Below are positions 8,489 to 16,722 of a stretch of 64,000 bases of DNA, one piece after another. The stretch is from Verrucomicrobiota bacterium (lineage in GTDB: Bacteria > Verrucomicrobiota > Verrucomicrobiia > Chthoniobacterales > UBA10450). The DNA lies in assembly GCA_003221195.1 (NCBI GenBank), contig QHQO01000020.1, positions 17,977 through 81,976 on the forward strand, given 5' to 3'. The notes beneath the pieces were generated by a model. It was not told the DNA's origin, searched no databases, and saw only the letters and a list, made by a program, of their open reading frames with translations. The stretch's first letter is position 1, and each line of letters opens with the position of its first letter. Position numbers and translations under genes: made by a program.

Positions 8489-9523
8489 ATGACTGTTGAG
8501 CACCACGAATTTGCGAGCGATAACACCGCGCCGATTTGTCCGGAAGCGTGGGCCGCATTGCAGGAAGCCAATACGGATTATGCCGCAGCGTATGGTGAGG
8601 ACCGTTGGACAGCGCGTGTGTACGATCGGATCCGTGAAATCTTTGAGACCGATTGCGACGTTTATTTTGTTTTTACTGGCACGGCAGCCAATGCGCTGGC
8701 GCTCGCGCAAGTGTGCCAGTCATTTCGCAGCATTATCTGCCATCAGAACGCTCACATTCAGACCGATGAATGTGGCGCGCCGGAATTTTTTACCGGCGGA
8801 TCGAAATTGCTCCCGGTCGGGGGCGGAAACGGCAAGATCGATATTGGCCAGACCAAAGCGCTGCTTATCCGTCAGAATGATTTGCACTCGCACAAGCCGG
8901 GCGTGATCAGCATTGCACAGGCAACTGAGTTCGGAACGGTTTACACGCCTGACGAAATTGCGGCTGTCGCTGGCTTGGCCCGTGCCTATCAATTGTTTGT
9001 GCACATGGACGGCGCGCGTTTCGCGAACGCTGTCGCGTCGCTCAACTGCTCACCAAAAACGATCACATGGGAAGTTGGCGTCGACGTTCTGTGCTTTGGC
9101 GGAACAAAAAATGGGACGGGCGCTGGTGAGTTAGTGATATTTTTTAACAAGGAGGTTTCGCGCGAGTTCGACTATCGAACGAAACAAGCCGGCCAGCTCG
9201 GTTCCAAGATGCGTTTTCTGGCTGCGTCGTGGATCAGACTTTTGACGGGGGACGTATGGCTCCGGAATGCCCAGCACGCGAACCGTGCCGCACGTCACCT
9301 TGCGAGGCGCCTGCAAAGTGTGCCGAAGGTCGAGATTGTCTTTCCCGTGGAGGCAAATGCAGTGTTTGTTCGACTGGATGACCAAGTCGCACGCGGCATC
9401 CAGACGGGCGGATGGCGTTTTTACAAATTTATCGAGCCCGATGTTTACCGCCTGATGTGTTCCTGGTCCACAACCGAGGAGCAAATCTCCCATCTAGTTG
9501 CCGACGCCGCTGCGATAAAATGA
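8489..9523 (+). CDS. Low-specificity threonine aldolase family PLP enzyme
   Basis: 344-residue fold-type I PLP enzyme of the threonine aldolase/beta-eliminating lyase family, cleaving threonine or allo-threonine to glycine and acetaldehyde. Visible motifs: FASDNTAP at the N terminus, the phosphate-binding FTGTAANALAL near residue 62, HMDGARFANA near 170 (Asp contacts the PLP pyridine nitrogen), and the Schiff-base lysine in CFGGTKNGTG near 205. Length is normal for the family. The ATG at 8489 starts the conserved N terminus directly. A terminator-like hairpin in its leader (8256-8315) suggests possible attenuation. A similar fold is used by aromatic-amino-acid lyases, but the motifs favour threonine aldolase. 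Confidence 0.88.
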   Translation: MTVEHHEFASDNTAPICPEAWAALQEANTDYAAAYGEDRWTARVYDRIREIFETDCDVYFVFTGTAANALALAQVCQSFRSIICHQNAHIQTDECGAPEFFTGGSKLLPVGGGNGKIDIGQTKALLIRQNDLHSHKPGVISIAQATEFGTVYTPDEIAAVAGLARAYQLFVHMDGARFANAVASLNCSPKTITWEVGVDVLCFGGTKNGTGAGELVIFFNKEVSREFDYRTKQAGQLGSKMRFLAASWIRLLTGDVWLRNAQHANRAARHLARRLQSVPKVEIVFPVEANAVFVRLDDQVARGIQTGGWRFYKFIEPDVYRLMCSWSTTEEQISHLVADAAAIK

Positions 9524-9563
9524 TTGAACAGATCGAGATAAGACAACATCTGTTACAAACAAC

Positions 9564-10088
9564 ATGAGACGATTAAGGCGAACTTTGATATTAGGCGCGG
9601 TCTTGCTTGCCGGATGTGGAACGACCCGCAACGTTGCAGTGAGTTCTTATCATGTAACGCGCGATGTTGCGGTCGGTTCTTATCGTGTTGCTACGGCGCC
9701 GGTGCATTATGCCTTTCGGCGGCATGGCGGTGAATCCGACACGGCAATGACAACACAAACCGTGCCCTCAGACGTTAACCAGCCAGGTCAACCTGTTCCA
9801 CCGCCGGAGGTGGTTCAACAGCCGCGGTCTACACGGGAGAGGCCCCAAAGCACCTCAGCCTCTGCTCCGCAGACGGGCCGTAGAGAAAACACCAGTTCAA
9901 AACCATCATCCCAGCGAAAAGTCTCTTCTCCAAAGTCGGAATTTCCGACTGCGAAGGCAGTCCCTGGGAAACCAGGGTACGTGTTCAGTCCCTTTGACAC
10001 TGATAAGAGATATGTCGATGTGAGCGGTTACGCTTCCGGCAGCAAAGTAAAGGATCCTTGGACCGATAAGATTTTTGTCGTTCCATAA
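9564..10088 (+). CDS. Putative lipoprotein with a C-terminal PGKP...KDPWTDKIF motif
   Basis: 174 residues. The N terminus is a lipoprotein signal peptide (basic RRLRR, hydrophobic LILGAVLL, lipobox LAGC, Cys18). The middle is a Pro/Ser/Gln-rich disordered stretch typical of a periplasmic linker. The last 45 residues form a compact motif, PGKPGYVFSPF...YVDVSGYASGSKVKDPW, ending DKIFVVP. The same motif ends an otherwise unrelated lipoprotein at 31878-32273 in this window, so it is a small recurring C-terminal module, perhaps binding a common envelope partner (inference). Next comes the DsbD-like gene; the 3' end lies 73 bp before that gene's chosen start. No enzymatic function is recognisable. 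Confidence 0.75.
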   Translation: MRRLRRTLILGAVLLAGCGTTRNVAVSSYHVTRDVAVGSYRVATAPVHYAFRRHGGESDTAMTTQTVPSDVNQPGQPVPPPEVVQQPRSTRERPQSTSASAPQTGRRENTSSKPSSQRKVSSPKSEFPTAKAVPGKPGYVFSPFDTDKRYVDVSGYASGSKVKDPWTDKIFVVP

Positions 10089-10161
10089 ATTGCGACGCGA
10101 CCGGCGGTCGGGCCGTACCATCGTGGATTGCCGCGAACCGGAGCGAGTGCTAGGTAATAAC

Positions 10162-12288
10162 ATGAGACTGGCATCGCGAGCTGCGACGTACTTGGTTGCT
10201 TTGTCTATCCTGGCTTTGACGTCGCAGAGCCGAGCGCAGGTTTATCAAGGAAAAGAACTCGTCAAGGCCGAGCTGCTTGCTGATGCGAACGCCATTGTTC
10301 CCGGGAAACCATTCACTATCGGTTTGCTGCTTCGGATGGCTCCGAGGTGGCATACCTACTGGGCGTTCTCTGGCGACGCCGGTCTTCCCACAGAATTGAA
10401 ATGGAAACTGCCATCGGGCTGGAAAGTTGGCGAGATTCAATGGCCAATACCATTGAAAACAATCGATCCGGGCGACATCGAGACTTACGGCTATGAAAAT
10501 GAAGTCCTGCTGATGCAGGAAATCACGCCGCCGCAGAAACTAGAGAGTTCAAGAGTCAAGCTTTCAGCTGAGGCAAATTGGCTGGTCTGCGAGAAAATCT
10601 GTATTCCTGGCAGCGCAACACCGCAGTTGGAGTTACCGGTATCCACGACGAATCAACCGGCGAATTCGGAGCTCTTCGCGCGCTACCGTCGTTTGTTGCC
10701 GCAAAACTGGCCGGAATCGAATGTGGCATCAGCAAATTGGAGTCGAGTTGGACATGATCTCCGTCTAGGGATTACGAGCGAAAACCTTGCTAATTATCCG
10801 GCGCTGGATTTTTTCCCACTGCCAGAACAGGACGTTGTCGTTGGCCATCCAAGGATCGAATCACGCAACAAGAATGAGGTTACCTTTCGAGTTCCGATTG
10901 AGTCGTCGGAGAAGAATTTGTCGTCCATCCCGGGCCTGATCGTCTTTTCCCAGCAGGCAAATGGCGAGGATCGTGCAGCGTGGCAAATTTCAGCCGCGCC
11001 GACTCTTTCGGCGGCTAGCGCAGCGCCCGCACGCGGGATCTTCACTTTTCTGCTCTTCGGTTTTCTGGGCGGCATCATTTTGAATTTGATGCCCTGCGTA
11101 TTGCCAGTGATTTCGCTGAAAATCTTTGGATTTATTCAGCAGGCTGGCCAAAGCCGGCGGAAGGTTTTGCGGAGCGGTATCGCGTTTGCGGTTGGAATCT
11201 TCGCGTGGTTCCTCGGGCTTGCGCTGCTTCTCATTGTGCTTAAGGGCGCCGGGCGCGACGTGACCTGGGGCGGATTTCAATTCACAAACGCCTATTTCGT
11301 TCTTGCACTGAGCGTGATTGTCCTCGTATTCGCGCTGAACCTCTTTGGCGTGTTCGAAATTTCTCTGCCACAAGTCCTGACGCGCGAATTGCTTTCGACC
11401 ACCGAGCGCAAGAACGATCTGGGCTCATTTCTCCAGGGTGTGTTTGCCACTGTTCTAGCGACGCCCTGCACTGCGCCGTTCCTCGGCACCGCGCTCGGCT
11501 TTGCGTTTTCGCAATCGGCTGCGGTTATCTTGGCGATGTTCGTTGCGATTGCCGCTGGAATGAGTGGCCCGTACCTGCTTTTGAGTGCTCAGCCTGCCTG
11601 GCTGCGATTTCTGCCAAAGCCAGGTGCGTGGATGCTGCATGTGAAACAATTCATGGGCTTTCTGCTGTTGGCGACGTTGCTGTTTCTTCTTTACGTACTG
11701 GGCGCTCAGCGCGGCTTGGAAGGAGCGATTTGGGCAAGCTGCTTTCTTCTCGTGATCAGTGTCGCTTGCTGGATGAAAGGTGCTTTCGTTCTTCCGACTG
11801 CATCAACAGCGAAGCGAAGTGTCGTCCTCGTGCTCATGCTCGTGCTCGTGCTCGGAAGCGGTGTGTATTTCGTTGGCGGCAAATTTCGATCTACCAATGT
11901 CGCATTAGCCGATTCGCGACTACCAGGAGATTGGCAGGCGTTTACGCCTGAACGTTTGCAGGCGGAGCTGGAGCAAGGGCACTCCGTGTTTGTCGATTTT
12001 ACCGCGGCGTGGTGTCTTACTTGCAAATTTAATGAGGCCAATGTGCTTGAAAGCGCAGAGGTGCGAGATGCCTTTCAACGTCACGCGACCGTCAAATTGA
12101 AAGCGGATTGGACGAACGGTGATCCAGCGATCACGAAATTGCTGCAGAAGTTTGGTCGGCCGGGCGTTCCGTTATACGTACTCTACCCCGGAAAAAACGA
12201 AGAACCGATTGTTTTTCCGGAAGTGCTCACCAAAGGCATGGTTCTGGAAAAACTCCAAACCGCGGCGCGCAGTGTTGCCGCACAATAA
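10162..12288 (+). CDS. DsbD-like thiol:disulfide interchange protein
   Basis: 708 residues from the ATG at 10162, which opens a signal peptide ending near SQSRA; the frame extends upstream to 10075 but without conserved sequence. Residues 25-280 are a periplasmic DsbD alpha-like domain with the redox pair VCEKIC. Then come about eight membrane helices (about 300-580) with the two electron-carrying cysteines in MPCVLPVISLKIFGF and ATPCTAPFLG. The C-terminal thioredoxin-like domain carries AAWCLTCK. The family passes electrons from cytoplasmic thioredoxin across the inner membrane to periplasmic proteins. The peroxiredoxin-like secreted protein 130 bp downstream is a plausible electron acceptor. 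The long N-terminal domain resembles the ScsB/DsbD-like group more than classical DsbD. Confidence 0.9.
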   Translation: MRLASRAATYLVALSILALTSQSRAQVYQGKELVKAELLADANAIVPGKPFTIGLLLRMAPRWHTYWAFSGDAGLPTELKWKLPSGWKVGEIQWPIPLKTIDPGDIETYGYENEVLLMQEITPPQKLESSRVKLSAEANWLVCEKICIPGSATPQLELPVSTTNQPANSELFARYRRLLPQNWPESNVASANWSRVGHDLRLGITSENLANYPALDFFPLPEQDVVVGHPRIESRNKNEVTFRVPIESSEKNLSSIPGLIVFSQQANGEDRAAWQISAAPTLSAASAAPARGIFTFLLFGFLGGIILNLMPCVLPVISLKIFGFIQQAGQSRRKVLRSGIAFAVGIFAWFLGLALLLIVLKGAGRDVTWGGFQFTNAYFVLALSVIVLVFALNLFGVFEISLPQVLTRELLSTTERKNDLGSFLQGVFATVLATPCTAPFLGTALGFAFSQSAAVILAMFVAIAAGMSGPYLLLSAQPAWLRFLPKPGAWMLHVKQFMGFLLLATLLFLLYVLGAQRGLEGAIWASCFLLVISVACWMKGAFVLPTASTAKRSVVLVLMLVLVLGSGVYFVGGKFRSTNVALADSRLPGDWQAFTPERLQAELEQGHSVFVDFTAAWCLTCKFNEANVLESAEVRDAFQRHATVKLKADWTNGDPAITKLLQKFGRPGVPLYVLYPGKNEEPIVFPEVLTKGMVLEKLQTAARSVAAQ

Positions 12289-12418
12289 GATTTTTTTAAA
12301 CGCCTGTTTCCGGCTGTCGCGCCTAAAACCGCTGTATTTGTGTTCCTGCCGTTCCTTGCCAATATGTTGATTGCAAGAAAATTGAACTAGCTTAACCACT
12401 TCGTTTTCTAATCCGTTT

Positions 12419-13033
12419 ATGAATAAAAAAATAACTTTGATCGTTCTCACATCATTGATCGCTACTGCAGTTTTTGCCTTGGAGCCGCCGCCAGTGGGCA
12501 GCGCTGCGCCGGATTTCTCGCTAGCCGACGCAAAAGGCCAGACGCACTCGCTTGCTCAATACAAAGGCAAGTACGTGGTGCTCGAATGGTTTAATCCGGA
12601 ATGCCCGTTTGTGAAAAAGCATTACGGCAGCGATAACATGCAAAAACTGCAGAAGGAATACACAGACAAGGGCGTGGTATGGCTAACCATCGATTCCAAC
12701 GCGCCCGGTACGGAAGGCAATTTGACGCCGGAACAGGCTCAGAAAGTCGCAACCTCCTGGAAGACGCAGCAGACTGCGTTGCTTCTCGATCCGGACGGCA
12801 AAGTAGGCCGCGCGTACGGCGCCAAGAACACGCCAAACATGGTGATAATCAATCCAGAGGGAAAAATCGCTTATGAAGGAGCGATCGACAGCAAGGCGAC
12901 GCCGAACCCAGCAGATATTCCCAGCTCGACGAACTATATCAAGTCAGCGTTGGATCAATCATTGGCAGGCAAATCTATCTCCACGCCACAAACCAAGCCA
13001 TACGGTTGCTCGGTCAAATATAAATCCTCGTAG
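12419..13033 (+). CDS. Secreted peroxiredoxin/thioredoxin-fold protein
   Basis: 204 residues with a signal peptide (MNKKITLIVLTSLIATAVFA). The mature part is a redoxin/AhpC-TSA domain: GSAAPDFSLADAKGQ, then LEWFNPECPFVKKHY, where the single Cys of ECPF occupies the peroxidatic position, then NTPNMVIINPEGKIAYEG with the cis-proline region. A lone Cys near the C terminus (YGCSVKY) could be a resolving residue. Such proteins reduce peroxides or act as periplasmic thiol carriers, and the DsbD-like gene directly upstream would supply electrons. A strong terminator follows at 13068-13097. No CXXC is present, so a classical disulfide-reducing thioredoxin is unlikely. Confidence 0.85.
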   Translation: MNKKITLIVLTSLIATAVFALEPPPVGSAAPDFSLADAKGQTHSLAQYKGKYVVLEWFNPECPFVKKHYGSDNMQKLQKEYTDKGVVWLTIDSNAPGTEGNLTPEQAQKVATSWKTQQTALLLDPDGKVGRAYGAKNTPNMVIINPEGKIAYEGAIDSKATPNPADIPSSTNYIKSALDQSLAGKSISTPQTKPYGCSVKYKSS

Positions 13034-13067
13034 AACTGGAGTGGGTATGTAACCTGCAAAAGCTTTC

Positions 13068-13101
13068 GAAGCGGCGGTCGAAGGCGACCGCCGCTTCTAT
13101 T
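13068..13101 (+). terminator. Intrinsic terminator after the peroxiredoxin-like gene
   Basis: Perfect 13-bp stem GAAGCGGCGGTCG / CGACCGCCGCTTC around the 4-nt loop AAGG, followed by TATTTATAT. It lies 34 bp past the stop codon and closes the dsbD-like/peroxiredoxin unit. Confidence 0.85.
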
Positions 13102-13240
13102 TATATCCCAAAGCCTACCAGCCCGCTGCAACGCACTGCGAGTTGCATGCTAAAGATGAGAGACGGAGTTTTGTATCGCGCATGATTTGTCCAGCCGGAT
13201 GTAAGCGAATTGCTGCGGTTTTGCCGATTCCGACGTTTTG

Positions 13241-14746
13241 ATGAACGTCTCTGGCGAATCAAGAGCATGGGCGAATAGGAATGAAAGCGTCCTGATCTTG
13301 CTCCTCTGTGTCGCAGCCGCTATTCGGGTGCTTATTTTCTCGGCCGCGTTCCCGTTCTTTAGCAACATTGATGAGGACCTTCATTTCGACCTTGTCACAC
13401 AGTATTCCCACGCTCGGCTTCCACAAAGCTTCGCTCGGCTTCAGGAAGAAACTCTCAACTGGATCGTTCCCTACGCGTCGCCGGAATTTCTCTTCACGGC
13501 CGATCGCTTCCCAGAAGGCAAATTTCCGTCGCCTATCTGGAAGCAGTCTTGGTCGCAAATCGAGCCGGAGATCGCGGTTACAAGAGCCGCGTGGAGCAGT
13601 GAAGTTAATTTCGAATCTTCTCAACCGCCGTTGTATTACACACTAGCGAGCCTTTGGTGGTGGATTGGAAAACACGTCGGGCTGACCGGTCTTCAATCAC
13701 TTTACTGGATCCGTTTCCTGAATGGTCTTCTGATCGCGCTAATGGTGCTGCTCGGCTATGTGATCGCACGCAGCATAGCGCCTAAGCGTGTGGAATTGCG
13801 TCTCGGCGTGCCATTACTGCTGGCCTTTTTTCCTCAGAACATTTTTTACGCCATGAACAATGACGTTCTGTCGCCTGTATGCTTCGGTGCATTGTTTCTT
13901 TGCGGTCTCCAATGGTTGCGTACAAACAGACCGACTTTCTTACTTAGCGCACTCACAGGGTTGGCAATCGCGGCTACGTACCTGACCAAACTATCCAATT
14001 TGCCTTTGGTCGTTATGGCCTTGGTCGCAATTATCGCGAAGCTGGCGCCGTCGATCCGCCAAAAATCAAAGACAACCCTTCTCGCATTTGTAACGCTTAT
14101 TCTCTGCGCCGCGATCCCGATTGGGAGTTGGATTGTCTGGACAAAATATCAGTTTGGCGATCTGACCGGATCAGCAACAAAAATCACTTTGCTTGGCTGG
14201 ACACACAAACCGTTCGTTGGCTGGTGGCACCATCCAATTTTTACGCTACGAGGTTTCTGGGTTTTTTGGTGGAACCTTATCGCTAGTTTCTGGCGCGGCG
14301 AGGTTAAATGGCACGGTCAGTTGTTAAATTGCCCAGTTGCGGATGACTTCTATACAATTTCCACTCTAGTATTGCTCGGCGCTGCCCTCCTTGGATTGCG
14401 AAAGAAAGCCGGGCTCTCGACGTTTGAGCGGCAAGCGATTGCCATAGCGGCTTTAAGTTTCATAGCGGCGGTTGGATTTTTGGCGTTGCTGTCGATTCAG
14501 TTCGATTTCGGCAATTGTATCAATCCCTCGCGCGCGCATCCATATTTCACGTCGGGCCGATTATTGAGCGGCGCGCTGATTCCATTCGCGTTATTTTATG
14601 TCTACGGCATCAGCTGGATCCTCCGCCGAATCAATTCTGCTCTGCCTATTTTGGTGCTGGGCGTCCTCGTGATGTTTGTAATAACGTCAGAAATTAAAAT
14701 CAACCGTGCAGCCTTCGAGAGCGAGCATAACTGGTTTCATCTTTAG
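13241..14746 (+). CDS. Multi-pass membrane protein, GT-C-type glycosyltransferase-like
   Basis: 501 residues from the ATG at 13241 (a TTG one codon upstream is in frame). Around ten hydrophobic helices alternate with short loops. After the first helix comes an acidic motif in a periplasmic loop, FFSNIDEDLHFDLV, in the place where GT-C enzymes carry their catalytic Asp or Glu. SQPPLYYTLASLWWW and YFTSGRLLSGALIPFALFYV are like those of polyprenyl-phosphate-sugar-dependent mannosyltransferase-like and DUF2142-like proteins. It may move a sugar from a lipid carrier to an envelope acceptor. Donor and acceptor cannot be told. It stands alone on its strand between a terminator and a convergent short-chain dehydrogenase. 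Confidence 0.65.
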   Translation: MNVSGESRAWANRNESVLILLLCVAAAIRVLIFSAAFPFFSNIDEDLHFDLVTQYSHARLPQSFARLQEETLNWIVPYASPEFLFTADRFPEGKFPSPIWKQSWSQIEPEIAVTRAAWSSEVNFESSQPPLYYTLASLWWWIGKHVGLTGLQSLYWIRFLNGLLIALMVLLGYVIARSIAPKRVELRLGVPLLLAFFPQNIFYAMNNDVLSPVCFGALFLCGLQWLRTNRPTFLLSALTGLAIAATYLTKLSNLPLVVMALVAIIAKLAPSIRQKSKTTLLAFVTLILCAAIPIGSWIVWTKYQFGDLTGSATKITLLGWTHKPFVGWWHHPIFTLRGFWVFWWNLIASFWRGEVKWHGQLLNCPVADDFYTISTLVLLGAALLGLRKKAGLSTFERQAIAIAALSFIAAVGFLALLSIQFDFGNCINPSRAHPYFTSGRLLSGALIPFALFYVYGISWILRRINSALPILVLGVLVMFVITSEIKINRAAFESEHNWFHL

Positions 14747-14800
14747 GATTCTCTCGGCACCTTTGCTGCGAACCATGACTCGGAATTCACGCTAGGCAGC

Positions 14801-15598
14801 TCAGCATCGCCTTGGCGAAAGCCGCGACAGCAAGCGCAGGATCGGCATTGGCGTTATTCGGACGAGAAACATTCCGAGTTTCATCGGAAAGCCGGGAATA
14901 ACAAGGGGGCGGTCTGCCTCCAGTGCTGCAAGCGCATCGCGCACGACTTCTTCGGCCGAAACGAAGACGAACTCTGGGCCGGTATCCGGTTGAGCCCCCG
15001 GGCGTTTGGCGACTTCCTGAAATTCCGTGTGCACGGGACCCGGGCAAAGAGAACAGACGCTTACGCCTGTTCCCCGGAGTTCGGCGCGAAGCGCTTCAGA
15101 GAAGCTTGTAACGTAGGCTTTAGTCGCTGCGTAAACCGCAAAGTCGGGAATCGGAAGAAATCCAGCCGACGAGCTAACATTCAAAATGCCGCCACATCGT
15201 CGCGCGATCATTCGCGGAAGCAAGTGGCGAGTGAGCATGGTGAGCGCGACAATGTTCACAAGGGTCATTTGTTCGTTCCGAATTGGATCGCTCGTCGAGA
15301 AGGCGCCGCTATCGCCCAGTCCGGCATTATTGATTAAAAGATCGACGTCAATTCCTTTATGATTCAGCCATGCCAGCAATTCATTCAGCTGCGCAGGGTC
15401 AGCGAGATCAGTTTTGAGAACGGAGACCGCGACGTTCGGATATCGTTGATTTAATTCGTCACGCAGTTCGTTGAGCTTTTGCTCCCGCCTCGCAATGAGA
15501 ATGAGCGATTTGGCGCGACCGGCTAGTTGACGCGCAAATTCGCGGCCGATCCCAGCGGACGCTCCCGTGATCAGCGTGTTACAACCGTCAAGTTTCAT
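14801..15598 (-). CDS. Short-chain dehydrogenase/reductase family oxidoreductase
   Basis: 265-residue classical SDR. NAD(P)-binding TGASAGIG at residues 11-18, an RR pair near 38 that suggests NADP preference, the NNAG motif near 91, and the catalytic Ser of NVSSSAG with the YAATK Tyr/Lys pair near 155-159. PGPVHTEF follows, as in the family. The substrate is not predictable; the closest general look is DltE/YqjQ-type reductases. Its ATG sits one nucleotide after the TGA of the upstream pseudouridine synthase gene (TGA-A-ATG), so the two are translated from one message. Confidence 0.88.
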   Translation of the reverse strand: MKLDGCNTLITGASAGIGREFARQLAGRAKSLILIARREQKLNELRDELNQRYPNVAVSVLKTDLADPAQLNELLAWLNHKGIDVDLLINNAGLGDSGAFSTSDPIRNEQMTLVNIVALTMLTRHLLPRMIARRCGGILNVSSSAGFLPIPDFAVYAATKAYVTSFSEALRAELRGTGVSVCSLCPGPVHTEFQEVAKRPGAQPDTGPEFVFVSAEEVVRDALAALEADRPLVIPGFPMKLGMFLVRITPMPILRLLSRLSPRRC

Positions 15599-15599
15599 T

Positions 15600-16337
15600 T
15601 CACATTGAAGGGTGAAGCTTCCGCGATGCCGGACGCGGGCTCGCCGGGACTCGCCCTTTTAAGGATTGTAGCTCGCTTTTCGTCAGTGCTCGCCAATGCC
15701 CGCTTGGCAAATCGCCGACTCGAAGGTTTCCGACTCGAATGCGGAGAAGCCGTTCGACGCGATATCCGACAGCTTCGAACATGCGCCGAATCTGCCGGTT
15801 TATTCCCTGCCGCAAGATAACGCGAAGACGCGTAGACGAGAGTGAGCGAATCTGTGCAATTTTCGCGCGCTGGCCATCGAGACGAATCCCGCGTGCCAGT
15901 TTCAAAGCAAGCGCCGGATCCCATGGTCGGTCGAGCGTGACCTCATATTCCTTGTCCACCTTGAAACGCGGGTGACTGAGCCGTTGCGCCAATTCGCCGT
16001 CATTCGTCAGAAGCAGCAAACCTTGAGTTTGCGCGTCCAAACGTCCGATTGTGAAGAGGTGGGAAAATTTTTCTGGTATGAGTTCAAAGACGGTGTCACG
16101 CGCGTGCGGATCCTTTCGAGTCGAAACGAATCCGGCGGGTTTATTCAACATGATCGTCAGCGGCGGAGCGGTGTGAACAAGCTTATCATCGACTTTGACG
16201 TGATCGCGCGCTCCTGGCTGCGCACTGAAATTCGTGCAAACTTTGCCGTTAATTGTGACGCGGCCGGCAGCGATCAACTCATCGCAGTGCCGGCGCGAAC
16301 CTAGACCGGCAGCAGCAAGGAAGCGGTTGAGACGCAC
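15600..16337 (-). CDS. RsuA/RluB-family rRNA pseudouridine synthase
   Basis: 245 residues. Residues 1-50 form an S4 RNA-binding domain (RLNRFLAAAGLGSRRHCDEL, ...GRVTING). The catalytic domain follows with MLNKPAGFVST, the catalytic Asp in TIGRLDAQTQGLLLLTNDG, and RQGINRQIRRMFEAVGY near the C terminus. It isomerises a uridine in 16S or 23S rRNA; which of the RsuA, RluB, RluE or RluF targets applies cannot be decided here. The start is GTG, directly on the conserved S4 N terminus. It is followed without a gap by a short-chain dehydrogenase. The small basic protein gene lies 93 bp upstream on the same strand. Confidence 0.92.
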   Translation of the reverse strand: MRLNRFLAAAGLGSRRHCDELIAAGRVTINGKVCTNFSAQPGARDHVKVDDKLVHTAPPLTIMLNKPAGFVSTRKDPHARDTVFELIPEKFSHLFTIGRLDAQTQGLLLLTNDGELAQRLSHPRFKVDKEYEVTLDRPWDPALALKLARGIRLDGQRAKIAQIRSLSSTRLRVILRQGINRQIRRMFEAVGYRVERLLRIRVGNLRVGDLPSGHWRALTKSELQSLKGRVPASPRPASRKLHPSM

Positions 16338-16341
16338 TTAA

Positions 16342-16422
16342 GCGAGTGAGAAGTGAGATGTAAATAGGTGAAAGCGCCACTGGTCACTTTTCACCAATCA
16401 GCTCTTACTAATCACCTCTCGC
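16342..16422. repeat. Imperfect inverted repeat
   Basis: GCGAG (16342-16346) pairs with CTCGC (16418-16422) and GGTGAAA (16367-16373) with TTTCACC (16389-16395), with partial pairing between. It fills the gap between the small basic protein gene and the pseudouridine synthase gene. It may be a weak processing or termination hairpin or a decayed dispersed palindrome. Confidence 0.35.
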
Positions 16423-16430
16423 GCTGGCGG

Positions 16431-16586
16431 TTAAACGTCCGGCTTCGTTTTAGGAAGACCGATGACTTTCTGGCCTTCCTTCCATTGACCGCGCTTTTTC
16501 AAAATCTCGACCCGTTCGAAGCGCTTTAGCACATTGCGCCTGGCGGCGATTGTGCTTGCTCCTTTTAAACTGCGATGTTGCGACAT
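16431..16586 (-). CDS. Small basic protein of the Chlamydiae/Verrucomicrobia type (TIGR04137-like)
   Basis: A 51-residue reading frame, easily missed for its size. It begins MSQHRSLKGAST, continues RRNVLKRFERVEILKK, and ends VIGLPKTKPDV. From memory this matches the TIGR04137 small basic protein family, confined to the PVC group; the RNVLKRFERVE and GLPKTKP blocks are its signature. It carries 15 Lys/Arg among 51 residues, compatible with RNA or ribosome binding, but its role is unknown to me. The ATG at 16586 is preceded by AGG nine bases upstream (CAGGTAATTT). It lies upstream of a pseudouridine synthase gene on the same strand. Good phylum marker. Confidence 0.85.
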   Translation of the reverse strand: MSQHRSLKGASTIAARRNVLKRFERVEILKKRGQWKEGQKVIGLPKTKPDV

Positions 16587-16722
16587 AAATTACCTGGTTG
16601 AAACGTTAAGAGTTAAATGGCTACAAAGTTGCAACGGAAGGCGAGAGGGGACATTAAACCAATGCAGCAATTTTTCAAGAAACGGGCAGAGTCTCCTTTC
16701 ATCTTTTAACAAACAACTTCCT

